64,000 bases of DNA from Leptodactylus fallax (lineage: Eukaryota; Chordata; Amphibia; Anura; Leptodactylidae), in contig CAMRHE010000206.1 in the NCBI GenBank assembly GCA_947044405.1, forward strand, positions 1,612,001 to 1,676,000, written 5' to 3'. The stretch's first letter is position 1. Each line of letters starts with the position of its first letter. The notes beneath the pieces were generated by a model. The model did not search any database and was not told the DNA's origin. It worked only from the letters and a program-made list of their open reading frames with translations. Below are positions 11,823 through 23,445 of the stretch, in pieces. Both the position numbers and the translations under genes were made by a program.

Positions 11823-14020
11823 TGTAAGTGAGAGGAGGGCATCCACTTAGTGTAAGTGAGAGGAGGGCATCCAGTTAGTGTGAGTGAGAGGAGGGCATTC
11901 AGTTAGTGTTAGTGAGAGGAGGGCATCCAGTTAGTGTTAGAGAGAGGAGGGCATCCAGTTAGTGCTAGTGAGAGGAGGGCATCCAGTTAGTGTTAGAGAG
12001 AGGAGGGCATCCAGTTATTGCTAGTGAGAGGAGGGCATCCAGTTAGTGTGAGTGAGAGGAGGGCATCCAGTTAGTGTTAGTGAGAGGAAGGCATCCAATT
12101 AGTGTGAGTGAGAGGAGGGCATTCAGTTAGTGTTAGTGAGAGGAGGGCATCCAGTTAGTGTGAGTGAGAGGAGGGCATTCAGTTAGTGTTAGTGAGAGGA
12201 GGGCATCCAGTTAGTGTTAGAGAGAGGAGGGCATCCAGTTAGTGCTAGTGAGAGGAGGGCATCCAGTTAGTGTTAGAGAGAGGAGGGCATCCAGTTAGTG
12301 CTAGTGAGAGGAGGGCATCCAGTTAGTGTAAGTGAGAGGAGGGCATCCAGTTAGTGTGAGTGAGAGGAGGGCATCCAGTTAGTGTTAGAGAGAGGAGGGC
12401 ATCCAGTTAGTGCTAGTGAGAGGAGGGCATCCAGTTAGTGTTAGACAGAGGAGGGCATCCAGTTAGTGTAAGTGAGAGGAGGGCATCCAGTTAGTGTGAG
12501 TGAGAGGAGGGCATCCAGTTAGTGTTAGTGAGAGGAAGGCATCCAATTAGTGTGAGTGAGAGGAGGGCATTCAGTTAGTGTTAGTGAGAGGAGGGCATCC
12601 AGTTAGTGTTAGAGAGAGGAGGGCATCCAGTTAGTGCTAGTGAGAGGAGGGCATCCAGTTAGTGTGAGTGAGAGGAGGGCATCCAGTTAGTGTGAGTGAG
12701 AGGAGGGCATCCAGTTAGTGTTAGTGAGAGGAAGGCATCCAATTAGTGTGAGTGAGAGGAGGGCATTCAGTTAGTGTTAGTGAGAGGAGGGCATCCAGTT
12801 AGTGTGAGTGAGAGGAGGGCATTCAGTTAGTGTTAGTGAGAGGAGGGCATCCAGTTAGTGTTAGAGAGAGGAGGGCATCCAGTTAGTGCTAGTGAGAGGA
12901 GGGCATCCAGTTAGTGTTAGAGAGAGGAGGGCATCCAGTTAGTGCTAGTGAGAGGAGGGCATCCAGTTAGTGTAAGTGAGAGGAGGGCATCCAGTTAGTG
13001 TGAGTGAGAGGAGGGCATCCAGTTAGTGTTAGAGAGAGGAGGGCATCCAGTTAGTGCTAGTGAGAGGAGGGCATCCAGTTAGTGTTAGACAGAGGAGGGC
13101 ATCCAGTTAGTGTAAGTGAGAGGAGGGCATCCAGTTAGTGTGAGTGAGAGGAGGGCATCCAGTTAGTGTTAGTGAGAGGAAGGCATCCAATTAGTGTGAG
13201 TGAGAGGAGGGCATTCAGTTAGTGTTAGTGAGAGGAGGGCATCCAGTTAGTGTTAGAGAGAGGAGGGCATCCAGTTAGTGCTAGTGAGAGGAGGGCATCC
13301 AGTTAGTGTGAGTGAGAGGAGGGCATCCAGTTAGTGTGAGTGAGAGGAGGGCATCCAGTTAGTGTTAGTGAGAGGAAGGCATCCAATTAGTGTGAGTGAG
13401 AGGAGGGAATTCAGTTAGTGTTAGTGAGAGGAGGGCATCCAGTTAGTGTTAGTGAGAGGAAGGCATCCAATTAGTGTGAGTGAGAGGAGGGCATTCAGTT
13501 AGTGTTAGTGAGAGGAAGGCATCCAGTTAGTGTTAGAGAGAGGAGGGCATCCAGTTAGTGCTAGTGAGAGGAGGGCATCCAGTTAGTGTTAGAGAGAGGA
13601 GGGCATCCAGTTAGTGTAAGTGAGAGGAGGGCATCCAGTTAGTGTTAGAGGAGGGCATCCAGTTAGTGTTAGTGAGAGGAGGGCATCCAGTTAGTGTTAG
13701 TGAGAGGAGGGCAACCAGTTAGTGTGAGTGAGAGGAGGGCATTCAGTTAGTGTTAGTGAGAGGAAGGCATCCAATTAGTGTGAGTGAGAGGAGGGCATTC
13801 AGTTAGTGTTAGTGAGAGGAAGGCATCCAGTTAGTGTTAGAGAGAGGAGGGCATCCAGTTAGTGTTAGTGAGAGGAGGGCATCCAGTTAGTGTAAGTGAG
13901 AGGAGGGCATCCAGTTAGTGTTAGTTAGAGGAGGGCATCCAGTTAGTGTTAGTGAGAGGAAGGCATCCAGTTAGTGTTAGTGAGAGGAGGGCAACCAGTT
14001 AGTGTCAGTGAGAGGAGAAC
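11823..14020. repeat. 28-bp minisatellite, ~78 copies, with 644-bp higher-order repeat
   Basis: The unit is agtgagaggagggcatccag plus ttagtgtt, exactly 28 bp in nearly all copies. Variants (tgagtg, ttagtg, ttagag, ctagtg, taagtg; catcc or cattc; gaagg with caatt) recur in a fixed order. The gaagg/caatt variant occurs at 12087, 12535, 12731, 13179 and 13375, giving steps of 16, 7, 16 and 7 units, so a 23-unit (644-bp) block is repeated. The ttagacag variant also recurs 644 bp apart (12441 and 13085). The 3' end (about 13640 on) is less regular, with one shortened unit. The purine-rich strand is the + strand. Confidence 0.95.
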
Positions 14021-14540
14021 ACCTAGGGAAAGGCTGTAGATGGAAGATGTGCACCTCCGTGTTTTGGATCACCAGAAACATGTTTTTAGATGAGTTTATT
14101 TCTGCTGGGAAGTCCTGTTACAAGGAGATCACAATTTCTGCTTGTAAATTTAGAGAGTCATAGGCCTTCTACAACATTTGACATTAGAGGTTACAAAGAC
14201 TAGGGATATATGGTGGATTTTGGCTACGCATCATTAAGATGAAGACAAATGTCATGCAGCAGATGCATCTAATGATGTGGAATGCAGAAGACTTGTATTT
14301 CTGCCTACAGCACCATATTCAACACAATCTGTAGCTGCAGTGTGCTGTAAAAATGTGACAGTGTGACCTTATGTCACCCTGTGTACCCTATCCTAGTAAC
14401 ACTTTACGTCTACCTTGGACAGGATTCTGAAATAGTCAGACATATTGCAATGTCCCAATACAGTTGGTTGACAATCTCGGTGTTGACCTGTTAAAATAAT
14501 AATTCTGGCATGACTGTTACTTATAATAAGTTCGGTGCAT
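14021..14540. other. Non-coding, no gene seen
   Basis: Sequence between the minisatellite and the next MITE. No coding or RNA features recognised. Confidence 0.5.
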
Positions 14541-14663
14541 TTAGGCTATGTTCACATTTGATGAAAAAGTCTGCACGCACGGCTTTAGCAGTCCGTCTGT
14601 CCGTTGTTTTGGACTTCTGATGGACCAGAACAATGGACAGCCAACGCTAATGTGAACATAGAG
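14541..14663. mobile_element. Short MITE, ctatgttcacattt termini
   Basis: taggctatgttcacattt on the left and aatgtgaacatagagt on the right are inverted. The interior (gtccgt..gatggaccagaacaatgga) is shared with the copies at 60895-61118 and 63088-63312, so this looks like an internally shortened member of that family. Confidence 0.65.
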
Positions 14664-15495
14664 TCAAACAGTAATCAAAATGGAAAATACCATTTTAAAT
14701 TTCTCTGCCCACCCCAACAAGGCCCCTTGAGACATGACAAGACAGCAGTAATGTATCTGAAGAATCACTTCAGTGTGCAAAACCTGTGAAAAGGGTTAAC
14801 TTGACTACCACTTTAGAATGAGATATACGGCGCTGTTACCTGAATGGTAACGCATCATTTATCTTTTGGTTTCTTCGTTTCTCGAGACCTTGCATCGAGA
14901 TCTTCCCATCCCCTACCCTTCACAGCAATTGTCCCTCCCTTCCAGTGTTCCGCGGTGATATTGAATGTGTTAGGCAGTCCTCTTAATTCACACTCGCTGT
15001 GTAAATGCTCGGCTTCGGTCATTTTAATTATGTTGGTTGTCAGAGAGGCCTAGCCGAAAGTCTAATTATACAGCCAAGGCAAGCAGACAAATAGCGCAAC
15101 TCATCCGCAGTTATTGTGGCGTACAGTGGGAGCTAAGGACATGCTGGATGAGTGATTCTGAGCATTTCCAAGATTACTACTATTATATCTATGGTTGTTA
15201 TAGTTATTTTACTGTATTTACTGTTTGGGATATAGTAGCAAATGATTCCTCCATTTATTGCTCATAGAAATTGCAGAATGATTTATGTCATCTGTTCACA
15301 CTGTACGTTACTTGTGCCCTTTGTATAGCCCTTTTGTAAAAATAAACGTTTAGATCTGTATTTAACTTAGTTGTGATTGATAATACAGCCTGAGACTGGA
15401 AATGACATGGCGAGGCTGCTAACCTGTTCTCTCCTTCTTTACCTCTTGCTCGGTGCCAATCAGGATATCAACAGCTTTGTCACTACAGACAGACT
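14664..15495. other. Apparently single-copy non-coding block
   Basis: About 14810-15330 shows no repeat signature, mixed base composition and several TAATTA/ATTTTAATTA words (for example near 15020 and 15062). No splice-bounded frame supports an exon. It could be a conserved non-coding element, but that needs alignment. Confidence 0.35.
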
Positions 15496-15975
15496 ACTTG
15501 CTACATTATTTGATATATTATTACATTACTACATTACTAGGGTACTTGCTATATTACTACATTACTAGAATACTTGCTATATTACTACATTACTAGGGTA
15601 CTTGCTATATTACTACATTACTAGAGTACTTGCTATATTACTACATTACTAGGGTACTTGCTATATTACTACATTACTAGAGTACTTGCTATATTACTAC
15701 ATTACTAAAGTACTTGCTATATTACTACATTACTAGGTTACTTGCTATATTACTACATTACTAGAGTACTTGCTATATTACTACATTACTAGGGAATTTG
15801 CTACATTATTTGATATTTTACTACTTGCTGCATTACTTGCTACATTACTACTTGCTACATTATTTCATACATTACTACTTTCTACATTACTTGCTACAAT
15901 ATTTGATACATCACTAGTTTCTACATTATTGTATTACTTGCTAAATTACTACTTGATATATTAGTAAATTATTGC
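15496..15975. repeat. 28-bp array of tacttgctatatta / ctacattactag
   Basis: tacttgctat recurs at 15543, 15571, 15599, 15627, 15655, 15683, 15711, 15739 and 15767, exactly 28 bp apart, with a degenerate continuation of ctacatta/cttgct words to about 15975. The sequence is unrelated to the purine-rich 28-bp array at 11.8 kb. Confidence 0.92.
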
Positions 15976-16041
15976 TTAGCTGCTACTATGTTTTGTGGGA
16001 AAAGATTCAGGCTCATAATTCATAGCTCATAATTCATTTTT

Positions 16042-16192
16042 TTTATATCATGTCCCAGTCTGGATTTAGGAGTCCAGTGGGCGGTCCTACTCAGTGATAG
16101 CCTTTCTTTTTTGTGTGTCCATGATCAGATGTTACTGACTTTGTAGGACCACCCAAAGGACTCCTAAACCTAAGAAAAAAGGGATATAAATT
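16042..16192. mobile_element. Short palindromic MITE-like element
   Basis: ggatttaggagtccagtggg and cggtcctac on the left pair with gtaggaccaccc and ggactcctaaacctaag on the right. The inverted match extends outward through tttatatca/ggatataaa. Non-coding. Confidence 0.65.
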
Positions 16193-16790
16193 AATAAATT
16201 ACTAGTTTTCCTCCAAATACACAGATCTGATTTTGCTGTAAAACATGGTGCCTGCAGCCCAAGGTGTATCCTGAAGCTTCTGGGCCCCAATGCAAAATAT
16301 GTAATGGGTCCCTATTTATCATGTGCCATCTATAATAATGGTGTTGTCTTGATGTTGTAGAGAGGTCTTTGGGTCCCTGAGGCTCCAGGGCCTGGTAGCA
16401 ATTTGTACCTCCTATAGCTTCACCCCTTCCCTTAAAAATTAAAGGTTGTAAATATTTAGCTTCTAACCTTTGCATATTAAGGTGAGAGGTGGGGTGTTCA
16501 TGTACATTTTTAGACACCCCAATCCCCCTCCTAAAAGTGGTACCACATACATAAAAAGTATATAGTTTTACAGTATACTTACCATTTAAATGGTAAATCC
16601 CATTTTATTTTATTCTTTCGCTATTTTGTTTCGGGGTGTTTGGTGACCATTTTTGTAATATAAGTTATTAACCTAACTTTTTATTATAAAACGGGCTGTA
16701 ACATTCTCCTAAGCAACCCTCTAACTCAGCTGTTACTAAGGAAAGTCGGTACATAGTTATATTGTAAATATGCAGAGCTGAAACAAAGGG

Positions 16791-17174
16791 GGGCTGGTCA
16801 CTTTAAATGGCTGTATCTCTAGTATTATACTACCCAGACAAATGGTTCTAGTATCATAAGAAACCTGAGAGTCTCACCTTTCAATAATTATTATTTTACC
16901 TGAAATCATAAGAATGAAGTATTAGCTATAACAGAACCTGAGATATCACTAGCTAAAAATACAGTCGGAAATTAACATGCTGCAGTTCATGCTACATATA
17001 AAATTGCATTCCAAACTGTGTTTTTAACTAGCGATATCTGTATTTATTTTACAGCTAGTACTCCAATCTTGGCAGCATATGAAAGCTGTCAGAATCTCAG
17101 CTTTCTTGTAATACCAGAACCATTTTTCTAGGTGTCATACAACCGGAGATACAGCCATTTGAAGTGACCATCCC
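16791..17174. mobile_element. ~385-bp foldback element
   Basis: The arms match over most of their length: ggtcactttaaatggctgta with tctctag and aaatggttctagtat on the left, against ataccagaaccattt and ggagatacagccatttgaag with tgaccatcc on the right. Inner matches include ctagctaaaaatacag and the complement of ttttacagctag. It could form a long imperfect hairpin if transcribed. Confidence 0.75.
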
Positions 17175-17343
17175 ACCCTTTGGTAAATGCTTCAGCATTT
17201 TTTATATATACTATATTGAGTACATGTGTACGGACAGCGTTTCCCTGGCAGTGCTTAGAGCATTGCTAATGGGAACGTTACAGCCTGTTTTTTTTTTTTT
17301 TCCATTAAAAGGAAGATCGATAGATTAATAAAGTATATTACAA

Positions 17344-17395
17344 CCCCCCCACCCCCACCCCCACACGCGCGCACACACACACAAACAAACACACT
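17344..17395. repeat. C5-A / CA / CG simple repeat
   Basis: Four runs of at least five C separated by A, then cgcgcgcacacacacac and caaacaaac. On the - strand this is a G-run tract that could form a quadruplex. The alternating CG/CA tract favours Z-DNA. Confidence 0.85.
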
Positions 17396-18066
17396 AGAAG
17401 AAAAAGTGAGTTACACTTTAAGTATTTATTAGTTCCTTTGGCTCTGCTCCCAGATCTAAAGAAATCCTTGTTTTGGAAGTGCTGCCATGCCATGATGTCC
17501 ATTTTTTCTTTACAGTAGTTCCTCCTATTCCATTTGGTTATAGTACCCGACAACCAGAGAAAATTCACCTGTTTAAGACAGTGGTTACGTGTTTTTTTTT
17601 TTGCCAGGGGTATTTAGAGTCTGTTCTCACTTGTGTCTGACAGTTATGCCAGTACCTTTTTTTTTTTTTTTTTTTTTTTAACAGATACAGGCTGCGAATC
17701 CTGATGTTCCATATTGATTTCAACAATGTCAGGTTTCTGTCTGGGATTCTGGTAATTTAGACTGCAGGCTGCACTGTACTTTCCATCAATAATGACCTGT
17801 GGAAAGCTCAGCGAACCCATAAGTGCTTTTCTAAACAGGGCATAACTCAGTATAGATTATAAAAATGAAATCATATTGTGATAACTGTTATGAAGTTACA
17901 TTCCCTAATATGTCTATATATAATACACATTGTAAAGGGAGGAGATAGAGACCCACGGGGGCCTTGGGAAGTGTCAGAACTGGAGTGGATTATTTTACAT
18001 CCTAATGACAATTTTCCAAAAATGAATATTGGCAGGACAATCCCTTTTTTGATCAACTTTATCATT
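17396..18066. other. Non-coding, no gene seen
   Basis: AT-rich sequence with a long poly-T run at about 17658-17679. No feature beyond simple sequence. Confidence 0.45.
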
Positions 18067-18498
18067 AAATGGGTTTTCATTTAAAAATATAACCTTTTCA
18101 TGTGTTAAATATCAAGATACATAACTTACTCATAGTTTTCAATTAATAGCAGCGCCTTGATGTCCTACTGGCAGTGCCAGTCCCTGGTCCCGCAGCTCCA
18201 TGTCCGTCCTGTACATGACACAAGAGCGTTTCCTATGTTGGCACATCTTCAGGGTTATGTGTGAAGAAGTCTAGTTGACTATCTCAGTGTATTAGATAAA
18301 CAAGTCCTCTTTACACACAGTACTGATCTTGTGCCGAAATGGGAAACTCTATTCTATGTTGAGCACAAGCCAGAAGTAGAACTGCGGGACCTGGTACGGG
18401 CACTAATAGCAGGGCATTGTTAATTGAGGAGTAAGTTGTATATCTTACTATTTATAACAGAGTTAAAGGTCATTGGTTTGAGCTTGAAATCCCTTTAA
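18067..18498. mobile_element. Palindromic MITE-like element
   Basis: Left arm acttactcatagttttcaat, then gcagcgcc and ggtcccgcagct; right arm actgcgggacctggtacggg, then agcagggcattgttaattga and gagtaagttgta. The arms are imperfect inverted copies, and the ends read aaatgggttttca and tgaaatcccttta. No coding capacity. Confidence 0.7.
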
Positions 18499-20347
18499 TT
18501 CTGTCTATTTTAGGTGAGGTCTCATGAAAACTTGGACTGTTGTCAAGCATGGTCTGAGAATGCCATACATATTAATTTTTATGGCTGTCAGAATAAGAAT
18601 TCTAAACTGGAAAACTTCCCGCATACATTTGCATTCTGGGTTCCACTCTTTAATTACAGCTAGTCATCGATTTGTGTATTTGCTTCTTTGTCTAAGTGGA
18701 TTTTCGTCTACAGCCAAGCAGTGTGACTATGGTGTTCATTAAACTTCAGAGATTTTAATTCGGAGAGAGCCTTCTTTATAGGATATTGACTTGGAAGCAG
18801 TAATAAGGCAACACTTCTCTCTGTTCTCCATAGAGATGCTGGCAAGTTCTCCCTGCCTTGTCAGCTTTGCAGATTTGTGTTGCCTTCGGTATCAAAAAGG
18901 ACATTACTGACTTAATCAGAGGCTGACAACTACCCTGAGGTCGTCCGCAGCTTCTCTGACTCTGGAGATAAAGAAGAAAAGTTAATTTAGCAATTATGAG
19001 ACTTAAAAAAGTTTTATTGTATGAAAGAGACAGGCTGCTTTTTTCTTCACTATGTAATAGGCTTGGCTTGGCCAAAACACTTAGATGTTCCTTATAGAAG
19101 TAGCAATAAATGAAGTTGTCAGTGAACCTTGACATTGGGAATTTGTCCATAACACATACAGAATTTTCTAGTTAGTTTTAAATCGTAAGGCAATTTTCAG
19201 TGGTAATAAAATAGACTAATACAAGCCAAGTAGTATTACAGTAACCTTACACATTTCATGTATGTTGGCTAATTTTGTTGGGACCAGCTCGCGATCTAGT
19301 ATATTTGGGGTCCCTTCGACTCAATGGCAGATGTTGGAGAAGGAGTTTCAACTTTTTGGATCCTTTAATTCTCTGAGTTAAGTCACCAGCATAGGTGTTT
19401 GTTAGTGGTTTTATCCATCTCCCTATGGCTCAGTCAAGCGCACATGTCTATGGGGAAGGTCAGTGTCCAACAGGTATGTCAAATGGAGATCTGGCTGTGA
19501 GGAGGAAGAACTTATTACAGGTAGCCCAAAGTCTCGGTTCCCAATCTGTGGTATGGGAATCCTGGTGGTGAACACCAAAGACCCACAATAATCAAAAGTA
19601 CTTCAGCATTCACCTGAGCTTTAGGTTCAGTGAAGTTATTGACATTTATTATAACAGATTTTGGATCAAAGAAGGAACATACAGTAAGTGGGGAAATTTG
19701 TTTCCTATACCAGACTTGAACCCCCTGTGCTCCTGAGTGGAGATGAGCCTAACTTATTAAGAAGCATTCTTAATTAATGAGATTCATCTCCTGCCCTCCA
19801 TGCATTAGAATCTCAAACCATAATTGGATCCAGTTTCTAGTATATAATATAATGAATCTGCCAGGCCATGGGACACAATGCCCCATTTTACTAAGCTGCG
19901 CCTCTGGCATGCCTACTTTTTGGAAAGAGGCGTGCCGGACACAAATTGGCCAAAAATAACAATTTGTGGCGCTAAATCATTCATGCTCCAAAATTGGGAC
20001 ATTTTTACGGCATTTTCAAGTCCATCTTCTTGTATATTCTACCCAGTAGGAGGAATTTATTTAGATTGGCATTCTGCTTCCATCTAGGTCAACTTCGTAG
20101 GTTCATAGGTTGGACTTGTGTCTTTATTCAACCTTATGAACAATGTTACTATGAGTGATACCACTGACTGGACCATAACCCTAGAAGGAGCAGAGAATTG
20201 AATAAATAAACTGCTAGTTATACTGAATCTTTTCCTATAAAGTCTTTTATAGTCTTTTGCTCCTGCTGTGCGACACGCTACCTGAAGGTGGGTGAGTATG
20301 CTTGACCCAACAGGTTCTCTTTAAGTGCCTATTCTTATGTGTCCCCT
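18499..20347. other. Non-coding, no gene seen
   Basis: Includes a minus-strand frame at 18776-19150 with no recognisable motif. About 19875-20035 resembles a dispersed repeat family seen again near 54090 (ttttactaa start). No RNA gene seen. Confidence 0.4.
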
Positions 20348-20726
20348 TAAAGAGAATCTTTCACTTCCTCCACCAACTCCAAATATTTTAGTATGTCTTA
20401 CTCCATTGTTCTGTCAAAGTTGGAATTTTTTCTCTAGTCCTCCCCTTTTCTGAGCAATGGGTGCTGTTGGTTTCAGCACCCAATGGGCTAATTATGCTCC
20501 TTACTGTCAGGTGGACAGGCCCTGACTATCTGCTCCAGCTAAAGACCACCCATTTGTCAGTACAGAGTGTAATTAACATATTGGGCGCTAAAAAATAACA
20601 GCACCCATTGCTCAGAAATATTAGAGGCTAGAGAAAAAGCCCCAACTATGCTTGAATCAGTAGAAGAGAACCTATTAAAGGATGCAGAGCGTTAGACTTG
20701 GTGGAGGTGGTGAAAGGCCCTCTTTA
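20348..20726. mobile_element. MITE with TTAA-like flank
   Basis: TTAA followed by agagaatctttcacttcctc and caccaa on the left; ttggtggaggtggtgaaagg with ccctcTTTA on the right. Internal gagcaatgggtgctgtt pairs with aacagcacccattgctc. The TTAA/TTTA flanks suggest a piggyBac-type non-autonomous element, with one flank mutated. Confidence 0.7.
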
Positions 20727-22304
20727 CAGAAGTTATCTCATCTGTCTATATATCCTTTTTAGGGTTCCTTCACATGACCGTGGTTGAATTGCAGTTAAAC
20801 TATATCAGCAAAAGTATATGTGTTTATTGCTGTCATTTCAATGTAGTTGTAGTTTTTAAATGGGGAACACATTTATTTCATGTTTCATCTGTAAATAAAA
20901 CCGCAACCAGATTGAAAATGGGTACAAAATTAAATGAGCTTTCTCCGATGCTATTTCTATGTGGTTTTTACAGCACATTGTCTGCGACAATGGCAAACCA
21001 CTCTTAGGACATATGAACATTATAGAAGGGGGTCCCCTGTTTGCCTCCAAACCTATATAGTGGAGAATCAGCCACACATTTGCAGTTTGTAACATAGATG
21101 CAGCTGGTTACCCTTCCTCATTTATAGAGTCCACCATCTTCTACATCTTCTGACTCTTTTCCTTGTCTCTTTTACATATAAGGGTAAGTCCACCTTGTCA
21201 AGCTCCATAAAGCTGTGCTTACCTGTAGTGGTAAATGGTTATAAAGGAAATTACGGTACCTGCAAAATGGTGCAGTTACCATCTGGTAGATTTCTCCCTT
21301 TCATTGATCTGTAGGAACCCTCTTCATATATGACATTTTATGTAAAAGTATTGCTTCCTATAACTTGTAAGTAGACTTTTTTGTGCATTTTTTTATCTTT
21401 TATTCTTTGATACATACAATCCAACAGAGTATTCATACAGCTGTAGAATGTGTAGTTTGAGAAATCCTCATCTGAGTTTATTAGTGTACTGCTGTATGTG
21501 TACGTGTCATGACTTCTTTGTCTATTTATGCTGATTATAGATGTGTTCTTCTTTTGGAGGTACTCTGTGCGGTAATATTAGCTGTAAATTAATCCTACAA
21601 GGTAGTGCACAGCAAGCCCTTTTACTTTACAAGGCAGCATAGTGGTCTCTGCTGGGAGGCTGATCACTGTGTTATACTAGTCTTTTATTTGATCCGAACT
21701 TCATGTATCCTCCCGTAGGCATAGTGATAGACTACCAGCATCATTCAGTCCATGAGCTCTCAATCTACAAAATAATACAGCCTGCCATAAAACCTAATGC
21801 TTACGTTAATTATCCTTTATTTGCGTGCCCTTGTGAGTAATTAAAATCAATTTCTAGGAAGCGATGTGTTTCCTGAGGCCGGTTCTTTCCCACAGTGTCC
21901 TGGCTTGTGGTTTTCAACTTACGAACTAAAGACATAACCAATTATTTTCCATTTGAGATCAGCGTAAGTAAGAAGTTACGTTCTTCACAGTAACTTTCAT
22001 CGGTAATACCATATACCATAATAGTTTTAAAATGCACCTGTCTCCATTGCCCCAGAAACAGACGCTGCAAAATGCAAATAGAACAAAAATAATGATCATC
22101 CCACTTAACACTGCGGCAAAGAGCGTTAAATCAACTCTTTCAATCAGTTTTCAATGGCTTTTGTTGTTTTGAGATAGGATATCACAGCACAGAAAGTAAA
22201 AAACAACAAAGAGTTGGAATAGGAATAAAACTTTGTATGTGTGAATGTAATGATGATATATGTAACTGACTGCAATGTTAGAGTGAAAGGATAAGTTTAT
22301 CAGG
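20727..22304. other. Non-coding; possible conserved block at 21690-21990
   Basis: No coding frame. About 21690-21990 looks non-repetitive and contains gttaattatcc and gtaattaaaatcaattt words, a pattern often seen in conserved non-coding DNA, but I have no comparison to support this. Confidence 0.35.
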
Positions 22305-22465
22305 GGAGTACTACAATTGAAAGTAGACTCTAGTACCCTGTTGGGCCACCTCTAGTCTGGATACAAGAGGAAATACAGTTGGGCATGAAGGCATATAGGT
22401 CCCATATGGTATCTTGCAGCATATTTGCCCACAGATGTTGCTGCTGGCCCTGTAGATCCTGCACG
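22305..22465. repeat. Probable interspersed repeat (ttgggccacctctagtctgg)
   Basis: The stretch around ccctgttgggccacctctag and the following gcatgaaggc resembles a dispersed vertebrate transposon terminus that I recognise only loosely. No partner end was found. Confidence 0.35.
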
Positions 22466-22469
22466 CTCA

Positions 22470-22772
22470 TAGGTTATGGTCCCTAGAGTATGTAGTAGTT
22501 GGTGGCCAAACACATAAGCGATGAACACAGAACAAGATTAAATGTCAAGAATGGATCCATACAGAACAGGAGTACATTCACCAATAATGGACAGGAGCTG
22601 GAATTGGGGAATGGACACCAGAAATGGACCAGTAGCTGGAACCAGAAATGCAGGAGGTTGGATACCAGGTGCTGACCATGAGCTGGAGCCAGAAACATGG
22701 ACACAAAACAAAAATAGAATATGGTCTAAAATTGAGCCATGAAACTTTACCAGTAAACGCCAGAAGGCAGGA
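22470..22772. repeat. Dispersed repeat, copy 1 (upstream of exon A)
   Basis: A purine-rich sequence with gatgaacacagaac, acagaacaggagtac, ggacaccag, gaatggaccag, catgagctggagcc and attgagccatgaaac in the same order as the copy at 24217-24505. Diverged but clearly homologous and in direct orientation. Short ORFs inside it are not genes. Confidence 0.8.
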
Positions 22773-23343
22773 TTGAAGCGCTCACTGTGAGACCTCTATA
22801 CCCGAACCTGACTGTCATCGGATTCATTGCTAAAGAAGATACAGTCCATAGCAGTCCAACAATGATCGTTTCTCCACAATTGCAATGCAAGGGGGTGTCT
22901 CAGTTCGACCCTGTGCTTTGCCAGTTTTAGACACTCCCCTCTGCTCTTGGATGGACCATCTAAGGTCAAGGGGAACTGTCTTAGAATATCAAAACACAGT
23001 ATCTGAGAAGCTGGTTGGCCATTTTGCAGTAATAGAGTGGACTGGAAATTGGAGTAACCACACCAGAAAGATTAAAAAGTAGGGCACTAGGTATTTTGTT
23101 GGTTAGATGTCTTCCTCCATCAAAGCCTTTTAAAGATTTAACAAAGTTTTTTTTTCTGTACTGGTGGGCCCATTATGACCCAGTAGTCCACAATATTTAG
23201 TACAGTTTCTGCCTATTATACATTAATTGCGTATTATGCATATCTAAGATATATCGACGATATGAGCTCATATTTTGCACATTACATATACCTTGTGTTT
23301 CTGAAATCTAATGATACATTATTTATCTTGTTTTCTCTTTCAG

Positions 23344-23445
23344 AACTGACCAGTTGGGTATGTTTGGGAAAAAGGAGTTTGACCTTTTGGCTCCAGTTGT
23401 TGACAGTTTTAGCCTTATGACCTACGACTACTCAAATCCACATAG
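23344..23445 (+). CDS. CHID1: CHID1 internal exon (GH18 domain), exon A
   Basis: This 102-bp exon encodes part of chitinase domain-containing protein 1, a secreted or lysosomal GH18-fold lectin that in mammals binds stabilin-1 and saccharides. The reading frame uses the first base to finish a Gly codon from the previous exon, then reads TDQLGMF, FDLLAPVVDSF and SLMTYDYSNPH, and leaves AG for the next exon. The MTYDY motif is the conserved beta-6 strand segment of GH18 barrels. The acceptor is a pyrimidine tract ending ttctctttcag and the donor is gtgagt. Incoming and outgoing phases fit exon B exactly (AG|G = Arg, followed by PGPN). The identification rests on my memory of vertebrate CHID1. 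The catalytic-site strand (DxxDxDxE region) would lie in an upstream exon not seen here. Exon A lies between two direct copies of a dispersed repeat. Confidence 0.93.

Noticed and set aside
11823..14020. Repetitive protein-coding or mucin-like gene
   Set aside because: The 28-bp unit is not a multiple of three, so frames shift each unit and no long open frame results.
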